Source: Desulfobacterales bacterium
Lineage (GTDB): Bacteria > Desulfobacterota > Desulfobacteria > Desulfobacterales > Desulfobacteraceae
Length of the DNA: 17,130 nt
Direction: 5' to 3'
NCBI GenBank assembly: GCA_022361315.1
Contig: JAKSBB010000083.1
Location: 1-17,130, forward strand
The position numbers and the translations under genes were made by a program. Positions 8,419 through 15,238 of this stretch are shown one piece after another; position 1 is the first letter of the stretch, and each line of letters starts with the position of its first letter. The notes under the pieces are model-generated. The model saw nothing but the letters and a program-made list of their open reading frames with translations. It was not told where the DNA came from and searched no databases.

Positions 8419-10179
8419 ATGAAGAAAAAAGATATCACCCGGCGTAATTTCCTGAAAAAAAGCACCCTGGCAGTTACCGGCAGTGCCCTGCTTCCCAGCA
8501 TCTTAGGTTCCGGCGAGGCCTTTGCTAAAAAAGCGAAAAAGCAGAAGATGTTCTGCTACCAATGCGAACAGACCATGGGCGGCCGGGGGTGTACCCGGAT
8601 CGGTGTCTGCGGCAAAACCCCGGAAGTGGCCGCACTCCAGGATCTTCTGGTGCACACGCTTAAAGGCCTTTCCATTGCCGCGGTTGAAGGCAGAAAAGCC
8701 GGTATCTCAGATCTGGAAACAAACCGTTTCACCTGTATGGCCATGTTTTCCACCCTGACCAACGTGGAATTCGACCCGTATCGCTTCGAAGATCTCCTCC
8801 AGGAAAGTGTTGCCCGCAGAAATGAAATGATTAAAAAGGTAAAAGCCGCCGGCGGCAGCGTTCCCACCACCTCGGACAGTGTTACCCTGAAACTCAAACC
8901 CTCTCTGGACGGTATGGTTTCCCAGGGCAGGCAGTACGGTCTTTTCTCCGATCCTGACGTGGATCCGGATATCCGGTCTCTCCAGCACCTCCTGCTCTTC
9001 GGCATCAAGGGTATGGCCGCTTACACAGACCACGCCGCCGAACACGGTAAAGAAGACGAAGGCAACTACGAATACGTCCATCGCGGACTGGCTGCACTGG
9101 AAGATAAAAGTTTAGGCGCCAACGAACTGCTGGGCCTGGTCCTGGAATGCGGTGAAAAGAACCTGAGAGCCATGGAACTGCTGAGCCTGGGTAACACCGA
9201 AGCTTACGGCAAACCCGTGCCCACCAAAGTTCCCCTGGGCGCCAAGAAAGGCAAAGCCATTCTGGTTTCCGGCCACGATCTCATCGACCTGGAAGCCGTA
9301 CTCAAGGCAAGTGAAGGCAAAGGCATTTACGTATACACCCACGGTGAGATGCTGCCCTGCCACGGCTATCCCAACCTGAAGGAACGCTTCCCCCATTTCT
9401 ACGGCCATTACGGCACAGCATGGCAGAACCAGCGGAAGGAGTTCGATAAATTCCCGGGCGCCATCCTGATGACCTCCAACTGCATCCAGAAACCCAAGGT
9501 GACTTACAAGAAGAACATCTTCACCACCGGCACCGTGGGCTGGCCCGGGGTCACCCATGTGAACAAGAACAACCTGCAGCCGCTGATCGACCAGGCCCTT
9601 GCCCTGCCCGGATACACCGAAGACAAGGCGGATATGGAAGTACTTGTGGGATTCGGCCATGACACGGTTCTGGGTGTTGCGGACAAAATCATCGCCGGTG
9701 TCAAAGACGGTTCCATCGGTCATTTCTTCCTGGTGGGCGGCTGCGACGGCGTGAAAAAGTCCCGGAACTACTACACTGAATTCGTGGAAAAAACTCCGGA
9801 CAACAGCCTGGTTCTGACCCTGGCCTGCGGCAAGTTCAAATTCTTCAAGAAGCAGCTGGGCGACATCAACGGTATTCCCAGACTTCTGGATGTGGGCCAG
9901 TGCAACGATGCTCACTCAGCCATCCTGATCGCCGGGGCCCTGGCCAAGGCATTTGACACAGATGTCAACAGCCTGCCCCTGTCCATGATCATCTCCTGGT
10001 ATGAACAAAAGGCGGTGGCCGTTCTGCTCAGCCTCCTCCACCTGGGGATCAAGGATATTCATCTGGGGCCGTCACTACCGGCTTTCGTCACCCCGAACAT
10101 CCTGGATGTCCTGGTGAAGAACTACAATATCACCCCCATCGGCACCCCCGAAGGCGACCTGAAAAAAATTCTGGGATAG
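8419..10179 (+). CDS. hcp: Hybrid cluster protein (class I Hcp, hydroxylamine reductase family) with a Tat signal peptide
   Basis: A 586-residue iron-sulfur enzyme. Hcps reduce nitric oxide (to N2O) and hydroxylamine in vitro and can nitrosylate proteins. Residues 46-64 hold C-x2-C-x8-C-x5-C, the class I [4Fe-4S] ligands. The hybrid-cluster ligands are all present: H286, E310, C355, C442 (persulfide position, GGCDG), C470, C495 and E529, with spacings very close to the Desulfovibrio enzyme. Unusually, the cluster motif is preceded by 43 extra residues with a twin-arginine motif (TRRNFLK, 7-13), a hydrophobic stretch (17-30) and AFA (34-36) before a lysine-rich start of the mature protein. Export through Tat is therefore predicted. 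The ATG at 8419 has AAGGAGA 4 bases upstream; the internal ATG at M44, where a cytoplasmic Hcp would begin, has no good ribosome site. Residue 314 is Cys where homologues I recall have Ala. The gene is monocistronic with its own terminator; no Hcr reductase is adjacent. Confidence 0.95.
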   Translation: MKKKDITRRNFLKKSTLAVTGSALLPSILGSGEAFAKKAKKQKMFCYQCEQTMGGRGCTRIGVCGKTPEVAALQDLLVHTLKGLSIAAVEGRKAGISDLETNRFTCMAMFSTLTNVEFDPYRFEDLLQESVARRNEMIKKVKAAGGSVPTTSDSVTLKLKPSLDGMVSQGRQYGLFSDPDVDPDIRSLQHLLLFGIKGMAAYTDHAAEHGKEDEGNYEYVHRGLAALEDKSLGANELLGLVLECGEKNLRAMELLSLGNTEAYGKPVPTKVPLGAKKGKAILVSGHDLIDLEAVLKASEGKGIYVYTHGEMLPCHGYPNLKERFPHFYGHYGTAWQNQRKEFDKFPGAILMTSNCIQKPKVTYKKNIFTTGTVGWPGVTHVNKNNLQPLIDQALALPGYTEDKADMEVLVGFGHDTVLGVADKIIAGVKDGSIGHFFLVGGCDGVKKSRNYYTEFVEKTPDNSLVLTLACGKFKFFKKQLGDINGIPRLLDVGQCNDAHSAILIAGALAKAFDTDVNSLPLSMIISWYEQKAVAVLLSLLHLGIKDIHLGPSLPAFVTPNILDVLVKNYNITPIGTPEGDLKKILG

Positions 10180-10203
10180 TATCCGGTTAGAATAGAAAGA
10201 TCA

Positions 10204-10242
10204 CAGGCCGGTCCGGTTTACCCGGGCCGGCCTGATTTTTTT
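10204..10242 (+). terminator. Strong intrinsic terminator after hcp
   Basis: CAGGCCGG (10204-10211) pairs perfectly with CCGGCCTG (10227-10234). The stem continues with TCCGG against CCGGG around a 5-base loop, and a run of seven T follows (10236-10242). It starts 25 bases after the hcp stop codon and ends just before the convergent efpL stop codon. Confidence 0.88.
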
Positions 10243-10248
10243 GGGGAA

Positions 10249-10815
10249 TTACGCCCGGGACATGAACTTCCGGGTTTCCGTATTGACCTTCACCATCTCG
10301 CCCACCTCCAGGTATTCAGGCACCTGGACCTCCACCCCGTTGGACAGGGTCGCGGGTTTGGTCCGGGCCGTGGCGCTGGCCCCTTTGATACCGGGAGCGG
10401 TTTCCGTGATTTCAAATACCAGGGAGGAGGGAATCTCAATGGCCACCATGTTTTCCTCGATGATCAGTCCCAGGATGTCCTCCATCCCGTCGGTGAGCCA
10501 GACGATTTCATCTTCAATGGCATCCGCCGACACCAGGTATTGACCGTACTCCACGCTGTCCATGAAGACATGGAAATCCCCGTCCGGATAGAGATACTGA
10601 ACCGGTTTTCTCTGGAGATCCACATCGTCCAGCATATCGTTTCCCTTGTAGCTCTCCTCGTATTTCTGCTTGGTTTTGATATTGTTGAAGCGGACCTTGT
10701 AAAGTGTCACCGCCCCGCGGGCGGAGGGGGTTTTCACATCAATATGCTTCACCATATAGGGCTCGCTGTTGATGTCAACCACGTTCCCCTTCTTTAAATC
10801 ACATGCTTTGGGCAT
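10249..10815 (-). CDS. efpL: Elongation factor P-like protein EfpL (YeiP)
   Basis: A 188-residue three-domain translation factor, nearly the same length as E. coli YeiP/EfpL (190). EF-P-family proteins bind between the P and E sites and rescue ribosomes stalled on proline-rich or other difficult sequences. It is the EfpL branch rather than EF-P proper: the domain I loop reads TPSARGAVTLYK with Arg at position 33, where true EF-P has a modified Lys or a different loop, and the start MPKACDLKKG resembles YeiP. The C-terminal domain has the family signature ETAPGIKGASATARTKPATLSNG followed by QVPEYL. AGGAG lies 8 bases before the ATG. The upstream gene on the same strand is the amidohydrolase, 81 bases away, so cotranscription is possible. 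No EF-P modification genes are in the window. Confidence 0.9.
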   Translation of the reverse strand: MPKACDLKKGNVVDINSEPYMVKHIDVKTPSARGAVTLYKVRFNNIKTKQKYEESYKGNDMLDDVDLQRKPVQYLYPDGDFHVFMDSVEYGQYLVSADAIEDEIVWLTDGMEDILGLIIEENMVAIEIPSSLVFEITETAPGIKGASATARTKPATLSNGVEVQVPEYLEVGEMVKVNTETRKFMSRA

Positions 10816-10896
10816 TGCTGTTACTCCTGATGGGTTTTAAAAATGCGTAAAGATATCATCTGCAGGAGAATTTAAACAGTGGGAAATCCCATATCC

Positions 10897-11790
10897 TCAT
10901 CGTTCAGCCGGGTGTCCGAAAAAGCCTTCGGCACTCCTGTACGCCACCTGGTCCAGATCGTCCGCCGACAGCCCGGCCCGGGAAAGCCAGATCAGCTCCC
11001 TGTCCCAGGCATAGGGGATATTGGGGTAGTCGGAGCCGTACATGACCCGGTCCAGACGGTAGTCTGAAAAATCCCCCCGGGCCGTTTCCGGGAAATAATC
11101 CGTGAGCACCATGGCCGTATCCAGCCAAAGGGTATCGTACTCCCGGATGAGGCGGCGGTAAGGATCAATTTCATCAAACCCGAGATGGGGAACACAGATC
11201 TTCAACCCGGGATAAGCCTTCAGCACCTTTTCCAGCTTGTCCGCCCGGCAGATGGCATAGGGGTCACAGCGGTAATGCTCACTCTTCGGCTCCCGCCCCA
11301 CATGCATCACCATGGGCTTTCCCCGCTCCCGGCAGACGGAATAGATGGGGTCCATTTCCGGGCTGTTCATGTCGAAACACTGGACATGGGCGTGGAGTTT
11401 GACGCCGGTAAGCCCCCTATCAAAGGCCGTGTTCAGAAGAGATACCGCGTCCTTCTCCCCGGGAAATACGGTGGCCATGCCGTAAACCCGCCCCGGGAAA
11501 GTTTGCACGAGATCCACCATATAATCGTTCAGGAAACCGGCCATACCGGGTTTATGGGCGTATTGCAGGGCAGTGACTCTGGAAATCCCCCGGTCCAGAA
11601 GAAAGGCAATGAGTTCCCGGCTCTTCATCCGGTAACGGATCTGCCAGGCGTAAGTGTCAAACCAGTCCCGGATGGCGGAGAATATCCCATCCGGAAAGAC
11701 GTGGACATGGGCGTCAATGGCCCGGTTGATCCCTGTGGGCAGGGCATCCCCTTCGGGCTCGTCATAGTAGGGCAGTTCTGGTGTCAGCAT
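10897..11790 (-). CDS. Metal-dependent amidohydrolase family protein (TIM barrel)
   Basis: A 297-residue cytoplasmic hydrolase or decarboxylase of the amidohydrolase-2 group (the group that includes ACMSD-like decarboxylases). Metal-site residues expected of the fold are visible: HVH at 28-30 at the end of the first strand, KLHAH at 131-135, MHVG (H163), PHLG (H202), and the final strand motif YGSDYPN with D254. The protein lacks a signal peptide or membrane segment. The ATG has AGGAA 6 bases upstream. It lies upstream of efpL on the same strand and is divergent from the histidine kinase gene. The substrate cannot be predicted, since this family covers hydrolysis and non-oxidative decarboxylation of many compounds. 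Confidence 0.85.
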   Translation of the reverse strand: MLTPELPYYDEPEGDALPTGINRAIDAHVHVFPDGIFSAIRDWFDTYAWQIRYRMKSRELIAFLLDRGISRVTALQYAHKPGMAGFLNDYMVDLVQTFPGRVYGMATVFPGEKDAVSLLNTAFDRGLTGVKLHAHVQCFDMNSPEMDPIYSVCRERGKPMVMHVGREPKSEHYRCDPYAICRADKLEKVLKAYPGLKICVPHLGFDEIDPYRRLIREYDTLWLDTAMVLTDYFPETARGDFSDYRLDRVMYGSDYPNIPYAWDRELIWLSRAGLSADDLDQVAYRSAEGFFGHPAER

Positions 11791-11811
11791 GGTGGATTCC
11801 TTATGGGGTAT

Positions 11812-11846
11812 CAGATAATATCATGATCATTCAGGAATGATATCTG
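11812..11846. promoter_or_regulatory. Imperfect palindrome between divergent amidohydrolase and kinase genes
   Basis: CAGATA (11812-11817) mirrors TATCTG (11841-11846), and in a shifted register ATATCAT (11818-11824) mirrors ATGATAT (11837-11843) around 12 bases. It lies in the 157-base region from which both genes would be transcribed, starting 22 bases upstream of the amidohydrolase ATG. This may be an operator for a dimeric regulator; no known consensus was recognised. Confidence 0.35.
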
Positions 11847-11947
11847 TGTTGTGCCCGGGGTTCAAGCCATGTTTTACCCCTTGATAAAATTCGCCCGGCC
11901 CTCTATGGTGAAGTCCTACGAAAACAAATCCCAATTGGAAACGACAT

Positions 11948-13867
11948 TTGCAATATCATCCGCTAACACTGGCATTCATACGTGACCAGGTTCATCTGGA
12001 ACCGATGTTCCGTCGAGCCTATGCCCTTGACGCCCTCACACGGACCCGTGTGGCGCTTATGGTGGGAATATTTTTATATGGCATTTTCGGCATCCTGGAT
12101 GCCCTTCTGGTACCGGATCTTTCCCGGACCTTCTGGTTTATCCGGTATGCCATTGTGATCCCTTCGGCGCTTTGCGTCCTGGCAGCCTCCTTCCACCGGG
12201 CCTTTGAACGCTGGCACCCCCCACTGCTGGCCGGGGTCTGTCTTGTGGGTGGTCTGGGCATCGAAGCCATGGTGGTGCTGGCGCCGCCGCCGGTCACCTA
12301 CTCCTACTATGCCGGAATTATCCTTGTGTTTATCGTCATCCATACATTTTTCAGAATGGGATTTCTCTGGGCCACCGGGGCAACATGGACCATCGTCATC
12401 GTTTACGAAATCATTACCCTGTGGGTGGTGGACACCCCGTTTCATATCTTCATCAACAACAATTTTTTCTTTATTTCATCCGCCTTTCTGTGCACCCTGG
12501 CCGGATACGCCATAGAACTGAACGCCAGGCAGAGATTTTTCACCAGCCACATGCTTGTCCTGGAAAAGGAAAAGGTCTCCGCCGCCAATGCAGATCTGGA
12601 CCGCCAGGTGAAGGAAAGGACACGGGAACTGCACAAAGCGTACAACCGCCTGAACAAGGAGATGCAGGAACGCCTGGCCTCCCAGGCCCAACAGATGGAG
12701 CTGGAAATCGCCCTGAACAATAGACAGAAAACCGAGGCGCTGGGCACCCTGGCCGGAGGCATCGCCCACGATTTCAACAATATCCTGGCCGCCATCATTG
12801 GATATACGGAGCTGATCAAAGAAGAAACCCTTGAGAAGGAAACCGGCCGGTATGCGGACCAGGTGCTGACAGCAGCGGTTCGTGCCAGAGAACTGACCGC
12901 ACAGATTCTCACCTTCAGTCGCCAGGCCGAAGAAAAGGCGGAGCCCATTCAACTGCCCCCGGTCATCCGGGAGGCGGTAAAACTCATCCGGGCATCGGTC
13001 CCGGCGAACATAGATATCCTCACCCGGGTGGCCTCCACCGCCTGGATACATTGCGACCCCACCCAGATCCATCGGGTCATTGTCAACCTCTGCACCAATG
13101 CCGTTCAGGCCATGGCAGACGGCACCGGCACCCTGGAAATCCGCGTAACGGATCCGGGCCGCCACCGGACAGGGGAGGAAGATCCTCCGGGAGGATGGGT
13201 GGAAATTGCCATAAAAGATACGGGCCACGGTATTCCCCCACACATCAGGGATAAAGTCTTTGACCCTTTTTTCACCACCCGTGAAAAGGATAAGGGCACG
13301 GGGATGGGTCTGGCCGTTGTTCAGGGTATCATCACCCGGGCCAAGGGGAAAATCTTGGTGGAAAGTACGCCCGGCATAGGAACCACCGTAACCCTCCTTC
13401 TGCCTGTCACGACACCGCCCGATGTCATCGTCGGCGATACCGCCCCCAATCGGGAAAGCTCAGACATCAGGGGGAACGGCGAGCACATCGTCGTGGTGGA
13501 TGACGAGTTACCCCTGGTGCAAATCCACGAAAAAACACTTGCAGGGCTTGGTTACCGGGTATCCGCGTTTTCAGATCCGGGGAGAGCGCTGGCTGCACTG
13601 GATACGCCAAAGACATCAGTGGCGATGCCACCGGATCTGGTAATTACTGACTTTTCCATGCCCGGTATGACCGGGCTTGAACTGGCAGGAAGGCTCCGGA
13701 CTTTGCATCCGCAGCTTCCCATATTGATGCTCACCGGCTACAGCGAATCCGTCACCCGGGAAAAAATGGCCGAGGCAGGTATCACCGGACTGATGATCAA
13801 ACCGGTGAACCGGGAAACATTGGGAGAGAGGATCCGGCAAATTCTGGAATCCGACGGAAGAAAGTAA
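11948..13867 (+). CDS. Membrane-bound hybrid histidine kinase with C-terminal receiver domain
   Basis: A 639-residue sensor kinase. The N-terminal part (about 35-190) has six predicted membrane helices with very short loops and no recognised sensor domain. A coiled coil (about 203-260) leads to the kinase core: H box with phospho-acceptor H274 in GGIAHDFNNIL (the HDFNN type, as in NtrB-like kinases), N box at about 371-390 (N380, N384), G1 box DTGHGIP (424-430), FDPFFTT, and G2 box GTGMGL (450-455). A receiver domain (about 512-635) has the acidic pair D518/D519, phospho-acceptor D568 (ITDFSMPGM), T596 and K618. The only in-frame start before the first helix region, apart from ATG 12005 (M20), is the TTG at 11948; neither has a strong ribosome site, so the exact start is uncertain. 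No DNA-binding partner regulator is in the window. It converges on mntP, with 12 bases between stop codons. Confidence 0.9.
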   Translation: MQYHPLTLAFIRDQVHLEPMFRRAYALDALTRTRVALMVGIFLYGIFGILDALLVPDLSRTFWFIRYAIVIPSALCVLAASFHRAFERWHPPLLAGVCLVGGLGIEAMVVLAPPPVTYSYYAGIILVFIVIHTFFRMGFLWATGATWTIVIVYEIITLWVVDTPFHIFINNNFFFISSAFLCTLAGYAIELNARQRFFTSHMLVLEKEKVSAANADLDRQVKERTRELHKAYNRLNKEMQERLASQAQQMELEIALNNRQKTEALGTLAGGIAHDFNNILAAIIGYTELIKEETLEKETGRYADQVLTAAVRARELTAQILTFSRQAEEKAEPIQLPPVIREAVKLIRASVPANIDILTRVASTAWIHCDPTQIHRVIVNLCTNAVQAMADGTGTLEIRVTDPGRHRTGEEDPPGGWVEIAIKDTGHGIPPHIRDKVFDPFFTTREKDKGTGMGLAVVQGIITRAKGKILVESTPGIGTTVTLLLPVTTPPDVIVGDTAPNRESSDIRGNGEHIVVVDDELPLVQIHEKTLAGLGYRVSAFSDPGRALAALDTPKTSVAMPPDLVITDFSMPGMTGLELAGRLRTLHPQLPILMLTGYSESVTREKMAEAGITGLMIKPVNRETLGERIRQILESDGRK

Positions 13868-13879
13868 CGGCCGGCCCCA

Positions 13880-14446
13880 TTAACTGCCGGTCATGAGTGA
13901 GACGATCAGAATTCTCAGGCCGATACCCACAAGGATCACCCCGCCTGCCACCTCCATCCGTTTTCCGAAAAGCGTTCCAAGCCGCTTGCCCATGGCAATG
14001 GCGGTCAGGGACATGGCGGAGGTAATCACGCCAATCATCACTGAGGGATACCAAATATTGATGTCCATCATGGCGAGACTCAGTCCCACGGCCAGGGCAT
14101 CAATGCTGGTGGCAAGACTCAGCATCACCATGGTCATGCCCCGGGACGGGTCCTTGCGCATGGGATCTTCAGAAGTATCCATACCTTCCCGAATCATGCG
14201 GATTCCCACAAAGGCAAGCAGGCCGAAGGCAATCCAGTGATCCACCGCTTTGAAATAGGAGACAAAACCCACCCCCAGAAACCAGCCGATCACCGGCATC
14301 ATGAACTGGAAAAGCCCGAAGTGGAAGGCCAGACGGAATACCGCCCTGCCGTTCCCGGCAAAGCCGCCGGCTGCAGCCGCCAGTGAAACCGCTGCCGCAT
14401 CCATGGCCAGGCCCATGGCAATCACGATGATATCAAAGGTTCCCAT
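13880..14446 (-). CDS. mntP: Manganese efflux pump MntP
   Basis: A 188-residue inner-membrane protein, the same length as E. coli MntP, with six predicted helices in two repeats of three. Each repeat carries the family's intramembrane acidic residue: D16 in AMGLAMDAAAVSL and D116 in LSLATSIDALAVGL. It exports Mn2+ to prevent manganese toxicity. The cytoplasmic loop (about 88-104) is charged. The ATG has AGAGGA 5 bases upstream. It is divergent from the ferritin-like gene, sharing a 197-base AT-rich region. I looked for a manganese-sensing yybP-ykoY riboswitch in its leader and saw none. Confidence 0.9.
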   Translation of the reverse strand: MGTFDIIVIAMGLAMDAAAVSLAAAAGGFAGNGRAVFRLAFHFGLFQFMMPVIGWFLGVGFVSYFKAVDHWIAFGLLAFVGIRMIREGMDTSEDPMRKDPSRGMTMVMLSLATSIDALAVGLSLAMMDINIWYPSVMIGVITSAMSLTAIAMGKRLGTLFGKRMEVAGGVILVGIGLRILIVSLMTGS

Positions 14447-14538
14447 AGTATCCTCTCAGTATTTTTTTGGGTCAGACACGCAGAATATTAAAATCCGGGG
14501 CTGATTGCAAATTGAAATGCTTTGGTGTAGGTTTTGTG

Positions 14539-14566
14539 TTGCGCATCCTCAATAAGCATTTATATT
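14539..14566 (+). promoter_or_regulatory. Possible promoter for the ferritin-like gene
   Basis: TTGCGC (14539-14544) and TATATT (14561-14566) are 16 bases apart in an AT-rich stretch. The -10 matches 5 of 6 consensus bases; the -35 is poor. A start near 14573 would place the inverted repeat at 14586-14599 inside the transcribed leader, as expected for a repressor site. Weak evidence. Confidence 0.25.
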
Positions 14567-14585
14567 GTTTAATAACATTTACCGC

Positions 14586-14599
14586 ATCACGATTGTGAT
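14586..14599. promoter_or_regulatory. Inverted repeat ATCAC-N4-GTGAT upstream of the ferritin-like gene
   Basis: ATCACGATTGTGAT is a 5+4+5 palindrome 45 bases before the ATG of the ferritin-like gene, in the region shared with divergent mntP. The half-sites resemble CRP/FNR-type TGTGA boxes but in the opposite orientation, so no named regulator fits. Candidate operator only. Confidence 0.35.
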
Positions 14600-14643
14600 C
14601 ATAAATTGCCGCCAACACTCAACCCCACAGGAGATTGCTGACA

Positions 14644-15147
14644 ATGGAAAAATCAAAGACCCTGAACATACTGAAAAATGCCTTTCTCATGGAACGGCAG
14701 GGCAAAAGCCTGTACGAAACCGCCAGAGACAGTGCCGATGATCCTTCGGTCAAAGCCTTTTTCCAGACCCTGGCAGACGATGAGCAGGAACACATGGATA
14801 TCCTTGAAAAACAGTTCAAATCCATTATGAGCAGTGGCAAATTCGCCGCCGGCGGCTATGATAACGACGGCGCATCCGAACCCGCCCCTGCCATCCTCAC
14901 CGATGAGGTTAAATCCAAAATCAACGCAGCCGGCTTTGAGGCAACTGCCATCACGGCAGCCATCGGTTTTGAGCAGAACGCCATCAAACTCTACGCCCTG
15001 AGATCTGAAGAGGCCACGGATCCCGAAGAGAAAAAACTGTACAAGTGGCTCTCCGTCTGGGAAACCACCCATCTGAAAAAGCTGACAAATCTTCAGGAAG
15101 AGCTCATGGAACGGGTGTGGGAAGACAATAACTTCTGGCCGTTCTAA
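14644..15147 (+). CDS. Ferritin-like (rubrerythrin-type) di-iron protein
   Basis: A 167-residue four-helix-bundle protein of the rubrerythrin/ferritin-like superfamily. The di-iron ligands are all visible: E17 (LMERQGK), the E47-x-x-H50 pair (DEQEHMD), E110 (IGFEQNA), and the E140-x-x-H143 pair (WETTHLKKL). There is no CxxC rubredoxin domain, so it differs from classical rubrerythrin, and there is no signal peptide. Such proteins in anaerobes act in peroxide reduction or iron handling; which applies here is unknown. The C-terminus NNFWPF is a tail often seen in this group. AGGAG (14629-14633) supports the ATG at 14644; a TTG 9 bases earlier would be too close to it. It is followed by a strong terminator and appears to be a single-gene unit. 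Confidence 0.88.
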   Translation: MEKSKTLNILKNAFLMERQGKSLYETARDSADDPSVKAFFQTLADDEQEHMDILEKQFKSIMSSGKFAAGGYDNDGASEPAPAILTDEVKSKINAAGFEATAITAAIGFEQNAIKLYALRSEEATDPEEKKLYKWLSVWETTHLKKLTNLQEELMERVWEDNNFWPF

Positions 15148-15174
15148 GCCACATCGCGACATCTGCAGAAATTT

Positions 15175-15207
15175 AAAAAGGGGAACCCGATCCAGGCTCC
15201 CCTTTTT
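15175..15207. terminator. Bidirectional intrinsic terminator between ferritin-like and cytochrome genes
   Basis: AAAAAGGGGA (15175-15184) pairs with TCCCCTTTTT (15198-15207), with a GC-rich inner part and a small loop. The A-run on one side and T-run on the other give a U-tract in both directions. It lies 27 bases after the ferritin-like stop and 31 bases after the convergent cytochrome stop. Confidence 0.85.
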
Positions 15208-15238
15208 TGTATTTTAGCGAAGTAAATTTAATTTTGGT

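Noticed and set aside
10876..10895. TGGGAAATCCCA palindrome between amidohydrolase and efpL.
   Set aside because: A 4-base stem is too short to call a terminator or operator.
13871..13890. CCGGC / GCCGG hairpin between the convergent kinase and mntP genes.
   Set aside because: The stem is only 5 bases with a 10-base loop and there is no clean T-run, so it is not a supportable terminator.
14447..14520. Possible yybP-ykoY manganese riboswitch before mntP.
   Set aside because: The conserved loop sequences of that riboswitch are absent from the short leader.
14560..14576. TTAT...ATAA symmetry resembling a PerR box upstream of the ferritin-like gene.
   Set aside because: Only the four outer bases are symmetrical and the core does not match the PerR consensus.
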